Assembly: GCF_036884655.1 (NCBI RefSeq)
Contig: NC_088340.1
Coordinates: forward strand, 33,627,001 to 33,691,000
DNA from: Musa acuminata AAA Group
Taxonomy: Eukaryota; Streptophyta; Magnoliopsida; Zingiberales; Musaceae
Direction of reading: 5' to 3'
Length of the DNA stretch: 64,000 nucleotides
The notes under the pieces were generated by a model, which worked only from the letters and a program-made list of their open reading frames with translations, searched no databases and was not told where the DNA came from. The position numbers and the translations under genes are program-made. This document shows, piece by piece, positions 25,640-37,112 of the stretch (the stretch's first letter is position 1; every line of letters begins with the position of its first letter).

Positions 25640-26009
25640 AATCTAGTGAAGATTTTTTCATCTACGGAAACCATAAACATCAAAATGTATTTTTTATATA
25701 TTTAACATCAAAAAATATATTACAAATAATTTAACAATACAACTAATCAGACTCGTGATAAAATATTAAATAAACTATATTCAACTTCTATTATAAAATA
25801 ATAAGATTATAATATCACTCTCTCTAGATTAAGAAGAAGAAATCTTAAGAATCAACATCAATCGGAATCAATTTCATAAACCAATTGTTGAATTTTTTTT
25901 TCCTAGATAAAAGTCTCTTTTCTTCTGACGACTATCCTTTTGGTTTTTTCATCTAAACCATATAAGATTATAATTAAAATTTTAATTAACCCCATGATCC
26001 CACCCAATA
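25640..26009 (-). mobile_element. 3' LTR of the old minus-strand copia relic
   Basis: It begins (minus strand) just after a PPT with TATTGGGTGGG. It shares ordered blocks with 54508-54975, for example AATCTTATatgGTTTAGAT, CTAGAGAGAGT-ATTATAAT and AAATTATTT-TAATATATTT. The two LTRs are heavily diverged, so the insertion is old. The outer boundary at the (AT)n tract is approximate. Confidence 0.65.
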
Positions 26010-26011
26010 AA

Positions 26012-26021
26012 TCTCCCCCTG
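26012..26021 (-). other. Polypurine tract of the minus-strand relic
   Basis: The minus strand reads AGGGGGAGAT immediately before the 3' LTR. Confidence 0.7.
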
Positions 26022-26249
26022 TGTGAGAAGAGTTTATATATTTGTTATCTCTTATAAGTTTTTATGAAAACAATGATTTAATCATTATATCATTTATCTT
26101 TTATCATTATATGTGATCCATTATTATCAGTATGGTTTTTCTCATCTCTAGTATATCTTGTCTCTAGTATATCTCAAATCTAATAATATCTGACATTAAT
26201 ATTCTTGAATTTAGAATGAAAAGTTGATTCTTTTTACATACATGAATAG

Positions 26250-27431
26250 TATTTTGATTATTATAATATAAAATAAACTTCTTTCGAGTCCTAACACTTT
26301 TTAAATACATTTTCAAGCTTATGTTACAAATATATACTCAACTTCAGTGCAAAATAAAGCAACATATATTTATAATTTTGACTACTAAGATATTACTCCC
26401 TTAAAAATCACATCAAGAAATTAGAGGTAGACTTTCAAGAATCAATATCATTAGTCATGTCTATATCTATGTAGTTAACTAATACATATTTTTTAATGCC
26501 AAAACATAAACATAATATAGAAGTGCCTTCGAGATACCTTAATATTTACCTAACTGCTGCTCAATATTCTTTTCTAGAATTGGAGAGAAATCAATTTATT
26601 AGTAAGGCATAAGGTATTTTGTTCATATCTTCTTTATCTTTCTTATTTATAGGACACTATCTCAAACTTAATTTAAAATGATCTGCAAGTACATAAGAAA
26701 TAGATTTTTATCATGTTAAATCTATCAAAAACTTTTTCAATACATCTCTATCGAGATAATCAAAGTTTATCATGAATAATCCTTATACCAAGAATATGTT
26801 TTGTTGAACCTAAGTCTTTTATAGCAAAAACATTGCTTAACTCACCTTTTAAATATGTAATCTTCTTAGTATCCTAAACGATAATTAACATGTCATCCAC
26901 GTATAGCAATAGAATGATTAAATTATTATCAAAAAAATATCTTATATAAATAAAATAATCAAAAGTAATCCTATCGTACTCATTTATTTCATACAAGAAT
27001 TAATCCTTTTACATCAATATTTAAGTCCATGTAAACTCTTCTTATCTTTAACTTTGAACCCTTTAGATTGTTGAACGTATATTTTCTCCTCCAAATCGCT
27101 ATAGAGGAAAATAAGTTTCATATCAAGCTATTAAATCTCTAAGTTTAAATTAATACTCAATCAAGAACATGGAATATAAGATATCTTGATCATGGGCAAA
27201 AAATTCCCTCAAACCCAGTGCTTTTCTTTTGACCAAATCCTTTCATAACTAATCTTGCTTTGGATCCAAAGTGCTATTTTCTTTCTTTTTTTATCTTAAC
27301 ACTCATTTGTTCTTTGATGCTTTTTTTGATTAGGTAATTTTACTAAGTCAAACGTATCGTTCTCATACAAGGATTTCATATCTTCTTACATGACACTTAA
27401 TTATTTATCTTTCTACTCATATAACATAAGC
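26250..27431 (-). pseudogene. Copia reverse transcriptase / RNase H relic
   Basis: Minus-strand frames read IILLLYVDDMLIIV, with the RT active-site YVDD at 26892-26903, then FAIKDLGSTKHILGIRIIHD and later IEKVFDRFNM. Upstream (near 27,030) is a KSLHGLKY-like block. Many stops and shifts are present. It is the 3' half of pol of the relic whose 5' half lies at 52494-54480, the two halves being split by the composite insertion. Confidence 0.8.
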
Positions 27432-27531
27432 TCTTAGTAAATTTTTTACTCTCCCATGTCAATAAGTAATACATATTCATGAGAAGAATACCTTTGAAAA
27501 TGTTAATGTTTCTTCTTGATTGATTGATGTG
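27432..27531. repeat. 100-bp direct repeat, left copy, flanking the composite insertion
   Basis: It matches 52394-52493 with two differences, both C/T at CpG sites (TCATGAG versus TCACGAG, TTCTTGAT versus TTCTCGAT). The sequence belongs to the host copia relic. The last two bases (TG) also start LTR A1. Confidence 0.9.
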
Positions 27532-29200
27532 TTGAATCTCAGATTTTGATGATGAAACTAATTGATTGTGTTTAGATGTTTAACTGTATTTTGAGTGATG
27601 CAGGTCTACTCGATCAGGATTAGATAGTTAACGCAGGAGGAATTGACGTTGCGCCGGAGGAGATCACGTTAGGATATTGGATGACAGAAGGCTTCGGACG
27701 TCGGACATCGGGCCAAGAGCGGAATTGCGCCAAGGATATTGGGGTTGCGGAGGTCAACCACCGATTGGGCAACAAGCCGCAAGAGAGAACGATGCACCGA
27801 AGAATCGGACGAAGCGCCAACCAATGACGTGCCGGGCAACAGAATGTCAATTCGCGTTGTAACAATTGTCTAGATCGGAGTAGAGTTTTGGATTGTGTGT
27901 GCAGGATTAACTACGATAACGATGAAAACATAAAGCAAAACAAAGTGCTGGAGTCAAGCGCGAAGGATTCGTTGGGAGTTCGAGAGTTCGACGGAAGTCC
28001 GAAGGTTCGTCGGGAATGCTGCCGGAACTAGCCGAGAATGAGTAGGGAGCTTGCCGAAGGGTTTTTCGGAAGCTCGCCGGAAGGTTCGTTGGAAGTTCGC
28101 GGAGCTCACCGAGAAAGATTGGAGCTTACCGAAGAAGCTTGTTGGAACTCGCCAAGATCAAATCGTGAAGTCTAGGAGCTTGCCGGGAGTCCGCAGAATG
28201 GTTTTCGAGAGTTTATCGGAAGACCGTCGGAAGTTCGCCGGAAGTTCGCCGGAAGAAGTCTTGACTTACGGACTTTGTAATAGCTTAGAAAATGTCTTTA
28301 AATTCGTAGTTAGCATGTTAATTAGGGTTAGGATTAGGTGTTAATCCTATAACCCAAGTAGGGGCCAATTGGGCCCAAGTTCGGACTAGTTTGGGGCAAG
28401 ATTGAAGCCCAACTAGTGGGCTGAAAACACTGTAGTTGGGCTGAAAACACTGTAGGCGGTAGCACCGCCTAGGCTGGGCGATGGCACCGCCCAGTGCCCG
28501 AGAGCTGGGCGGTGGCACCGCCTAGTGCCCGAGAGCTGGACGGTAGCACCGCTTGGGCTGGGCGGTGGCACCGCCCAGCACTGTCAACGTTTGACAGTTA
28601 CAGGCGGTGGCACCGCCACTGACAAGCGGTGGCACCGCCAGCATCGGGAACTCCACGAGAATTCAAATTTGGAGCCCAAATTTGAATCCTCTTAAGGCCT
28701 ATAAATACCCCTCAAATCTCAGCTGAGAGAACAACCTTTGAAAAGCAAGAGAGTGAGCCAAAAGTCTTAGCAAAGTCTTTAGCAAGTTTTTGTCTTCAAT
28801 TGCTTTGAGTGTTCACCTCCTTCTTTCTATTCAAAAATTTGTAAGAGTGTGAACCACTTGTAAAAGGTTGTAAGAGGGGTATTAGTCCTTCCCCTACAAG
28901 AGATTTGCTAGTGGAAGTTGGGAGCCTCCTCGAAGAAGGCTTCGCAAGTGGATGTAGGTCATTTTGACCGAACCACTTTAAAACTACTGTATTATCTGGT
29001 TTGCATCCTAATCTTGTCATTAACATACTGCAAATTTCTTTACTTAGTCATTACGCTTCCATACGTCTCTAAGTTTTCAAGCTTCCAAATCGGTTCTCAT
29101 TGATATTGTTTGTTATCGTGCGAAAGATTTTTCTGAAACCAAAGTTTTAATCCGCTGCACTAATTCACCCCCCCCTCTTAGTGCCGCTCCGATCCTGACA
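27530..29200 (+). mobile_element. Element A 5' LTR (1,671 bp)
   Basis: It starts TGTTGAATCTCAG and ends ATCCTGACA. TATA box TATAAATA lies at 28700-28707. Palindromic GGCGGTGGCACCGCC-type motifs lie at about 28450-28640. An ATTCACCCCCC tract and CTCTTAGTGC sit near the end. It is slightly shorter than the 3' LTR because it has fewer copies of the GC-rich motif. Confidence 0.9.
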
Positions 29201-29202
29201 AT

Positions 29203-29214
29203 TGGTATCAGAGC
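29203..29214 (+). other. Primer binding site of element A
   Basis: TGGTATCAGAGC, complementary to the 3' end of initiator-Met tRNA, two bases after the LTR. Confidence 0.9.
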
Positions 29215-29250
29215 TCGGTATTTCTCATTTCGGATTTACACCTGAGAGAA

Positions 29251-30140
29251 ATGGCTCTTTATGGCTTTCAAGAGGGCTTATCGATTTTTTGTCCACCGTT
29301 GTTTAACGGATTGGACTACACTTATTAGAAAACTCGAATGAGAGTTTTCTTGATTTCTATGAATTTGGATTTATGGAATATCGTTGAAAATGGTTTTCAA
29401 CTTCCCTCTAAACCGATGAACGAATGGTCGGATTTGGAGAAGAAGTATTTTTCTTTAAACGCAAAGGCTATGAATGCCTTCTTTTGCGCTTTTGACAAAA
29501 ATGAGTTCAATCGGATTTCTACGTGCGAAACAGCTTTTGATATTTGGCGAACACTTGAAATCACGCACGAGGGAACTAGTAGAGTCAAAGACTCGAAAGT
29601 TAACATTTTATTGCATGATTTTGAGCTTTTTCAAATGCAACCAAGTGAGACTATAGGCGACATGTACACCCGTTTCACGGATGTCGTCAATAATCTAAGA
29701 GTTCTTGGTAAATCTTTTTCGAATTTTGATCTCGTAAGCAAGATCTTAAGATCCCTTCAAAAAGGTGGGATTCTAAAATAACCACAATACAAGAAACAAA
29801 AGATTTAAATATTTTTCCACTTGAAGAACTTATCGGCTCATTGATGATATATGAAATGGTGCGTAATGCACACGATGAACACAATGAACACTTGAACCAC
29901 CTTCCAAAGAACAGGAAGGATTTGGAACTCCAGACAAATGAATACCACTTGAGCGATGATCAAGTGATGAGGATAGTGATGAACTTGAACTTCGAACACT
30001 AAATCTTAATAAGTTTATTAAACAAAAATATAAAATAAACAATGAACTTGAATGGAGGAAGAGGCCAAAGAAGAGGAAGGCAACCAAGGATGAATCAAGA
30101 ACTTCCAAAGGTGAAACGGCGAATTGGGCTTTGACGAGCT
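29251..30140 (+). pseudogene. Decayed gag of element A
   Basis: From ATG 29251 it reads MALYGFQEGLS and aligns along its length with the gag of elements B and C. Lesions: TAG at 29326-29328 in place of a Trp codon, a 1-base deletion near 29,763, and another shift near 29,965. The gag homology ends with KATKDESRTS-like sequence at about 30,090, before the second zinc knuckle. Beyond it the sequence is unrelated AT-rich filler. Confidence 0.85.
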
Positions 30141-31178
30141 TCGACTACAAGGTAAGTAACTCAACTCTCTTGAATTATTTTGAAATTACATGAGTGCTTA
30201 ACTTAGTTAGTAGGATTTTTTTTTATGCTTTTCTTTCTAGTATTTTTGAAAAATTAAAAATTATGAATGATGATTGCTTAATTTGTGATAATACAAAATT
30301 CCATGAATGTTTATGATTTTCGTATTGGATTTTGATGTATGGTTTTGACATAAAATTAATTTGCATGATTATGTTTAATAGGATTAATCTATGATTGTGT
30401 ATTTTGATATTATGCATGAGAATTTAAAATGATGATACCCTATGTTTTGGAATGATGCCTTGATGGTGATGATGCTTTCGGTTCTAAACATGATGCTCAA
30501 CACTTTCATAAACATTTTCTTTTACTCAATCCAAAATGAAACACAAACAAAAATAAATATATATGTATGATCGTGATAAATTCATGTTGATTTTAGTTTC
30601 AAAACAAGATGCATTGTTTGCTACAAATTAAACATCATTATAATGGCATGTTTTATGATAATGCTTACACACCAAATGTGATTAATAGATAGAAGCAAAC
30701 ATAACGATGATTTTGCTCTCAACATGATGCATAGTTTTTACATGAAAATTTTAAATATGCTCATATGAAATCAATTGCATGACATGAAAATGGATTCTCT
30801 ATCCTATTGAAATTAATGAACTCATTTCATGAATTATGTGAATATCTTGAATCAAATCTTTTGGAAAATGCCACATGCTTAATGCGATTCGACTTAATAA
30901 ATCTTTATTTGCCTTTCAATCTTGACATTTCTTTTTAAAGCAAAGGCATACTTATAAGAAGCAAAACACATGAATAGAAATTTATAAAAATGAAATACAA
31001 TCCTCTATGTTATTGATTTTTCAATAAATCTATGCTTGTCATATATAAATTTATTGAATGTAATTTTAAGGATGATTTCAAATTTGACAAATGCTTGATT
31101 CGTATTTACAACATTAGATACATTTTAAATATGAATCATGCTTCAATCTTGTTAAATGCTTCAATCATTTTCTATCTC
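30141..31178 (+). other. AT-rich non-coding interior of element A, left of nested B
   Basis: It is rich in ATGATG, CATGAT and AATTCATG words. No gene and no pol motif is seen in six frames. It probably belongs to the long non-coding segment typical of Sirevirus interiors. Confidence 0.6.
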
Positions 31179-31183
31179 TAAAG
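31179..31183 (+). repeat. Target site duplication of element B, left
   Basis: TAAAG, identical to 40173-40177 beyond the other LTR. Confidence 0.9.
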
Positions 31184-33266
31184 TGTTGAATCTCGGATTT
31201 TGATGATGAAGTCAATTGTCATTTGTTGTCTAATCTGTGTGTTGAGATAAGTGTGCAGGATTAACTACGATAAGAGTAAGACAAGCAGCAGGTGTTGCGC
31301 CGGAGTCAAGATCATGATCACGTTGGGAGTTCAAGAGTTCGACGGAAGTTCGGACGGTCGTCGGAGGTTCAGCGAGGACAGATCCGAGAAGTCCAGAAGC
31401 TTGCCAAGCGAAGCTCGTCAGAACTCGCCAAGTGGATCGTCGCAAGTCCAGGAGTATGCCGGATGTCCGCAGAAGGATCACCGAGGGTTATCGGTTGATC
31501 GACGGAAGTTGGCCGGAAACTCGCCGGAAGAAGCGATTGACGCATCGGAGCAAAGCTGCAGAAGTTGTCTTAGAGTTAATCGTAGTTAGCATGATGATTA
31601 AGCATGAAAATGGGAGGTGATCCCATTAGCTTAATCTTGGGGCAATTGGGCCCCTGAAAAGATTCAAAGTGGGCCGAATGGAGTGAACCATTCAGACCCT
31701 GATTGCACCAGGAGGTGCTACCGCCCCAGCCAGGAGGTGCAACCGCCTGGGCTGTGGGGTTGGGAGGTGCAACCGCCCCAGCCAGGAGGTGCAACCGCCA
31801 GGGCTGCGAGGCTGGGAGGTGCAACCGCCCCAGCCGAGAGGTGCAACCGCCCAGAGCTCAGTCTACGAGCTAGACTGGGCGGTGCAACCTCCTCTGCCAA
31901 GAGGTAGCACCGCCAGAGCTCAAGTTTCGAGCTCTGCCAGGCGATGCAACCACCAAGCTCAGTCTTCGAGCTCTGGCAGAGAGGTGCATCAGCCTGAGCT
32001 CAGTCTCGAGCTCTGCCAGGTGATACAATCACCGAGCTCAGTCTTCGAGCTCTGGCAGAGAGGTGCATCAGCCTGAGCTCAGTTTGGAGCTCTGCCAGGT
32101 GATGCAACCACCGAGCTCAGTTTCGAGCTCTGCCAGGTGATGCAATCACCAAGCTCAGTCTTCGAGCTCTGCCAGGTGATGCAACCATCGAGCTCAGTCT
32201 TCGAGCTCTGGCAGAGAGAAGCAATCGCCTGAGCTCAGTCTTCGAGCTCTGCCAGGCGGTGCCACCTCTCCAGTCAAGAGGTGCAACCGCCTGATCCCAG
32301 AATTCTGGGATTTGATCGATTTGATCGTTTTGAGCTCCAAATTTGAACTGGGTTGGGGCCTATAAATACCCCACCCATTCAGCACTGAAGAGATAGAGAT
32401 CCACACCGAATTCTTGATCTTTTCAGTGATTCTAAAGAGCTCAAATTTGTGTAAAGTCCTAAAGTTCTCCTCCTTCTGTTCTTCAAGTCTTGAGTTGTAA
32501 AGAGAGGAGAGAAAGGATCTGTAAAGGTTGTCTCCTGAGCCTGTCAAAAGGAGAGAAACTGTAAAAGGGCAGTTAGCCTTCGCCCATTGAAGGAAGGCAG
32601 CTAGTTGACGTCGGCAACCTCGTCGGTGGAGGAAGCCAAAAGTGGAGTAGGTCAAGGCTGACCGAACCACTCTAAATCTCTGGTTTGCGTTTATTTTTGA
32701 GCACTTTATCATTACTGCAAACCTCCTCCATTACTACTGCTCTCTGCGCTTTCACGAACAAGTTCTAAGTGCTGTTCTTTCAGAATCTGCATTCAAACGT
32801 AAATCGTGTTTTCGTACGATCTTCACACTGCAGTTTACGCTTACATTCGGACTCCATTTATAACTGCAAATTGCTTTCTACGTAAAACGCTTTTCAAGGT
32901 TCAAAACTGCTTTTAAACGCAAAACTACATTTAGACGTAAATCTGAGTTTAGACGTAAATCTGCGTTTAGACGTAAAACTACGTTTAGACGTAAATCTAC
33001 GTTTAGACGTAAAACTGCGTTTAGACGTAAATCTGAGTTTAGACGTAAACTGCGCTTAGACGCAAAACTGCAAACTGTGTTCAGACGCAAACTGCGCTTA
33101 GACGCAATCTGCGCTTAGACGCAAACTGCACTTAGATACAAACTGAGAATTAGCTTTTGCATCATAATAGTTTTTATTGAACGAACGCAGCTTTTGGTTT
33201 TTAATCGCTGTAAGATTTCCGCTGCACTAATTCACCCCCCCCCTCTTAGTGCTCTCGATCCTAACA
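31184..33266 (+). mobile_element. Element B 5' LTR (2,083 bp)
   Basis: It starts TGTTGAATCTCGG and ends GATCCTAACA. TATAAATA at 32361-32368. From 31706 to 32295 lies a minisatellite built on GGAGGTGCAACCGCC and GAGCTCAGTCTTCGAGCTCTG units. An 18-bp minisatellite lies at about 32926-33146. A run of nine C sits near the end. Open frames here on either strand are repeat artefacts. Confidence 0.93.
32926..33146 (+). repeat. 18-bp minisatellite in element B 5' LTR
   Basis: About a dozen copies of a unit like GTTTAGACGTAAATCTGC in the transcribed part of the LTR, downstream of the TATA box. The exact counterpart lies in the 3' LTR at 39832-40052. Confidence 0.85.
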
Positions 33267-33268
33267 AT

Positions 33269-33280
33269 TGGTATCAGAGC
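33269..33280 (+). other. Primer binding site of element B
   Basis: TGGTATCAGAGC, two bases after the 5' LTR. Confidence 0.92.
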
Positions 33281-33316
33281 CCGGTTAACTCTCAAAAGGA
33301 TTAAAACCCAAGAGAG

Positions 33317-34900
33317 ATGGCTTACGCCGGAAACCAAGAGGGCCATTCTATTACACGTCCACCCATGTTTAATGGGACGGACTACACCTACTGGAAAACC
33401 CGAATGAGGATCTTTCTTATTTCTATGGATTTTGAATTATGGAATCTTGTCGAGAATGGTTTTTCAAAGTCTTCTCTTCCAATGATCGATTGGAATGATT
33501 TGGAGAAGAAGGCTTTCGCTCTAAATGCAAAGGCTATGAATGCCTTATTTTGTGCACTCGATAAAAACGAGTTTAACCGTGTTTCAACTTGTGAAACTGC
33601 ATTTGATATTTGGCACACACTCGAAGTGACCCATGAGGGCACAAGTAGAGTAAAAGAGTCAAAAATCAATTTGCTGTTACACTCTTTCGAACTCTTTCGG
33701 ATGAAACCGAGTGAAACCATTGGCGACATGTTTACCCGTTTCACGGATGTCGTCAACGGTTTAAAAGGACTCGGAAAGAGCTTTTCGGATTTTGAGCTTG
33801 TTAATAAGATACTAAGATCCCTTCCTAAGAGTTGGGATCCTAAAGTCACCGCTATTCAAGAGGCAAAAGATCTGCGAAATTTCCCTCTTGAAGAACTAAT
33901 CGGGTCACTAATGACCTATGAAATGACTTGTAAAGCTCATGAAGAGCAAGAAGACATCCTTCCAAAGAACAGGAAGGATATGGCACTCAAAACGTCAGAA
34001 TGCCACTTGAGAGAAAACTCAAGTGATGAGGACTGTGATGATGACTTGGCACTACTAACAAGAAAGTTTAAAAAGTTCTTTAAAAGAAACAAATTTAAGA
34101 ATGATGCAAAAAATAAACTTGAACCCAAAAAGGACCAAGTGATCTGCTATGAATGCAAAAAGCCGGGACACTACAAAAGTGATTGTCCCCAAGTCAAGAA
34201 AAGAACAACAAAGAAGAAGGCGCTCCAAGCAACATGGGATGATTCGAGCGCATCTGAGGAAGAGGAGTCCAACACCGAGCAAGTTGCTCATTACGCCTTA
34301 ATGGCCATCGAAGACGAGGTAACAAATTCAATAGATGCTGATTTATCTTTCGATGAATTATTAAATGCTTTCAATGATTTATTTGACGAATGCAAGAGTA
34401 TAAGTAGAAAATATAAATTGCTGAAAAAGATGCATGATAATCTTACCTGTGAGTTTGATAAGTTAAAAGTCGAACATCATGATAGTTTAAATTCATGTAT
34501 CAAATGTCATGATTTAGAAACTATGCAAAAAGAAAACCTGCTACTCAAGGACACCTTGAAGAAATTCGAGGTTGGTAGCAAGTCATTAAACATGATCCTT
34601 GCAAACAAGGGTCACATTCCCAAAAGAAGTGGGATTGGATTTGTGAGGAGTCCTCACCGAAATCCAACTACCTTTGTAAAAGGCCCCATCTTACATGTTC
34701 AACACCAAACCAAGTGCAACTTTTGTTGCAAATCTGGACACAAGACACATTGTTGTCCATTCAAGAAAATAAGTCCAAACAAATTAATTTGGGTTCCTAA
34801 GGGAACCATGATAAACTCTATGCAACATGATAGAAAATGTAGATCTATTTATGAGGCACCCAAAAGCAAATGGGTTCCTAAAGATCATCCCTTCCTATAA
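33317..34900 (+). CDS. gag: Copia gag polyprotein of element B, intact (527 aa)
   Basis: Capsid-type structural protein of the retrotransposon, which would package its RNA in cytoplasmic particles. From the N-terminus: ITRPPMFNGTDYTYWKTRM (typical plant copia gag opening), the conserved gag helical region with TLEVTHEGTSRVKESK, KILRSLPKSWDPK and LEELIGSLMTYEM, a charged linker, a CCHC zinc knuckle at C277-C280-H285-C290, a coiled-coil-like segment around 345-430, and a second knuckle at C467-C470-H475-C480. The ATG lies 37 bp after the PBS. The frame is open to a TAA whose position matches the second in-frame stop in element C. No lesion is seen, consistent with a young insertion. Confidence 0.93.
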   Translation: MAYAGNQEGHSITRPPMFNGTDYTYWKTRMRIFLISMDFELWNLVENGFSKSSLPMIDWNDLEKKAFALNAKAMNALFCALDKNEFNRVSTCETAFDIWHTLEVTHEGTSRVKESKINLLLHSFELFRMKPSETIGDMFTRFTDVVNGLKGLGKSFSDFELVNKILRSLPKSWDPKVTAIQEAKDLRNFPLEELIGSLMTYEMTCKAHEEQEDILPKNRKDMALKTSECHLRENSSDEDCDDDLALLTRKFKKFFKRNKFKNDAKNKLEPKKDQVICYECKKPGHYKSDCPQVKKRTTKKKALQATWDDSSASEEEESNTEQVAHYALMAIEDEVTNSIDADLSFDELLNAFNDLFDECKSISRKYKLLKKMHDNLTCEFDKLKVEHHDSLNSCIKCHDLETMQKENLLLKDTLKKFEVGSKSLNMILANKGHIPKRSGIGFVRSPHRNPTTFVKGPILHVQHQTKCNFCCKSGHKTHCCPFKKISPNKLIWVPKGTMINSMQHDRKCRSIYEAPKSKWVPKDHPFL

Positions 34901-35633
34901 AAACATTAAAAGTCTAGGCCGGAGCAAGAAATAATATTCTGCTCCTTGACTCTCAATGGTCATAAACCAACAATCAAAGAGGAACTCGCAACGCTTAAGT
35001 AACAAGTGGAAGTTATCACAAATACGATACAATCAGAAACATATGATACCCCCCTGATTTTCAAAACTCGTTCATCTACGAATCAATTCTTGTAGAAACT
35101 AAATATGTCATGATCTTAAAAGGGATACCAAACAAACATACGTATGCACGTTAAAAGATCTATCTTACAAAGAGCTTCTTCCTTAAATAAAAACTCATAC
35201 GAAATCATTAATTGCTTTGAAACTCTCCTCAAGGCAAAGGCTCCCTAATCAAATCATCTTAAGTGCTCACCTGCTGCAGGCGGTGGCACCTCTCCAGCTG
35301 GCGGTGGCACCTCCAGCTATCACAGGTTGCCAGAGGTTGCACCGCTCCAGCCAGAGGTGCAACCGCCAGCAGCTCTGCCCTTTAAAATCACGCTAGGGCC
35401 GGCTAAGGAACCGACCACAACTCACCCCCATTTTCTCCTCTACTCTTCCAAGTCTCCTCCATTCCCATTTCACTCCTCTAAGCCTTCCAAACACCTCCCA
35501 TTTCGGAGCAAAACATCAAGAATCCTTCCTTCCCTTGAAGATTTCACAAAGGTACTCTCTAAGAAGCTCTTAAAATTCTGTTTTGTTCTTCATTTACTTT
35601 AGCTCATCATCATCCCTCTAAACAGCAGTAGTA
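34901..35633 (+). other. Spacer between gag and ORF2 of element B
   Basis: No open frame and no protease or integrase motif. At 35279-35370 it carries GGCGGTGGCACCTC and AGGTGCAACCGCC units that look like the GC-rich block of the LTRs. It may act as the leader of the following ORF, so ORF2 may have its own transcript. Confidence 0.55.
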
Positions 35634-36755
35634 ATGGGATCTAGAAGATCCTCAAGGGACAAGGGAAAGAGGAGAGTAGTAGAAGAGTTTGATCTCACTC
35701 TTTTTGATTCCAAAAACCATGCTGAAAAATTTCTCTCCTTCGAACTAAGAAGCATCAATAAGGGAAAATACGTAGATCTGAATGAACTAAGAGATGTAGA
35801 GACTATCCATTGGTTTGCAAACCTAAATCTACTTCTCATTTTGCAGATCAACGAACCCATTTATCCTAGACTAGTTAGATTGTTTTACAACAACATGCAA
35901 ATAGATGATGAAGAAAGGATATCAACCTATCTCTTAGGACAACACATCTCAATCACTGATAGATTCATTTGTGATATGATAGGTATTCCCATGAAAAGCA
36001 TAGGACTTTACTTTAAAGGATCATGGGATGAACAAACTATTGAAACATCCTACGTTGAAGCCTTAGGAACAATCCTTGCCAATCCTAACATAGAATCTAT
36101 TCCTAAAAGTTGTGAACATCTATTGCCCTTTAACACTAAGATACTTCATCATATCATGACTAGTATAATTCTTCCTAAACAATACCATCATGATGAAGTG
36201 AGTCAATTGGAATTAGGAATTATGTACCTAATCATGAAAGGACGTGACATTTGTCTTGGCTATCTGATCCAACAAAACATGTTGGAATTATCTACGAAAG
36301 ATATGATGCTCCCATATGGTGGAATAATTACTAGAATAATGAAAGCTTACGACATTCAAATACCACTAGAAGAAGAAGTAATGAAATCAGATAGATTCAG
36401 CATAATAAACAAAAATCTACTTCACCGACTAAGATGTCACTATAAAAACGGTAACTGGGTTAGAATGCCTAGAAGAACTGATCCCCCTCAGCCTGAACCT
36501 GAACCTGAACCAGAGTCGGAAACCCCAGTCTTTAGGAGTACCCACTCTCCTCCGATCTGTCCCTTTGAGGAAACATATCCGGTTGAGCAAACTCACACAT
36601 CATCCATCGAAGATATCGGGATTCGGATGGACCGATTTGAACAAAGACAAGAACGGCTTGAACTTCAACAAGATCAAATCCTAACCGAGCTGCAGCAAAT
36701 CCATCGACAATTTGACTCTTTACTTAGGCACTTTAATCTTCCACTTCATGAATAA
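35634..36755 (+). CDS. ORF2 of element B: 'putative plant transposon / envelope-like' protein (373 aa)
   Basis: The protein opens with a basic stretch (SRRSSRDKGKRR), then a globular part with YVDLNELRDVETIHWF, INEPIYPRLVRLFYNNM and FICDMIGIPMKS. This resembles the domain annotated in plants as putative plant transposon protein, often named envelope-like in Sirevirus and related elements. A Pro/Glu repeat (PEPEPEPESE, about 287-296) follows, then a C-terminal heptad region (MDRFEQRQERLELQQDQIL). I see no signal peptide or membrane span, so true envelope function is doubtful. It stands where protease-integrase-RT should be. The frame is intact, suggesting it was kept until recently. Function unknown; family assignment rests on memory of the domain's look. 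Confidence 0.7.
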   Translation: MGSRRSSRDKGKRRVVEEFDLTLFDSKNHAEKFLSFELRSINKGKYVDLNELRDVETIHWFANLNLLLILQINEPIYPRLVRLFYNNMQIDDEERISTYLLGQHISITDRFICDMIGIPMKSIGLYFKGSWDEQTIETSYVEALGTILANPNIESIPKSCEHLLPFNTKILHHIMTSIILPKQYHHDEVSQLELGIMYLIMKGRDICLGYLIQQNMLELSTKDMMLPYGGIITRIMKAYDIQIPLEEEVMKSDRFSIINKNLLHRLRCHYKNGNWVRMPRRTDPPQPEPEPEPESETPVFRSTHSPPICPFEETYPVEQTHTSSIEDIGIRMDRFEQRQERLELQQDQILTELQQIHRQFDSLLRHFNLPLHE

Positions 36756-37112
36756 GCTTGTATAAACATCTGATGTTGTAAACTCTTTATGTTATTCATG
36801 AAGGACTTTGTCTTTATGGTTACCTGATATGCTGTACATATAGTTATCTTTGTTTGTGTAAGCATATTTGCAAACATCTCTTGTTGTTTATCTCGGTTTT
36901 TGCACTGAAACTAAAAAGGTTTAAAAGCCTATGCCTTGAAAAATATGAAGCAACATACCAATGTAAGTTGATAAGTCAGCAGTATGACATTGATATGGTT
37001 GCTAATATGATTGCTATCTTACCATGTGATGCAATGCTACACTTGCTGAAATAAAAATCTTGCTATGCAATATGATAGAATGCTGCACTTGAAATAATTG
37101 TGTTACTACATC
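36756..37112 (+). other. Non-coding spacer after ORF2
   Basis: No convincing coding sequence. It leads into the RNase H remnant. Confidence 0.5.

Noticed and set aside
28440..28640. Regularly recurring GGCGGTGGCACCGCC blocks considered as a CRISPR-like array
   Set aside because: Plant LTR context, irregular spacing, and the spacers are repeats themselves.
31230..32076. Open frames of 60-112 aa in the LTRs, both strands (repeated at 38136-38982, 42434-43553, 27620-28518)
   Set aside because: They fall inside LTRs, repeat exactly between LTR pairs and are made of GC-rich minisatellite units. No domains.
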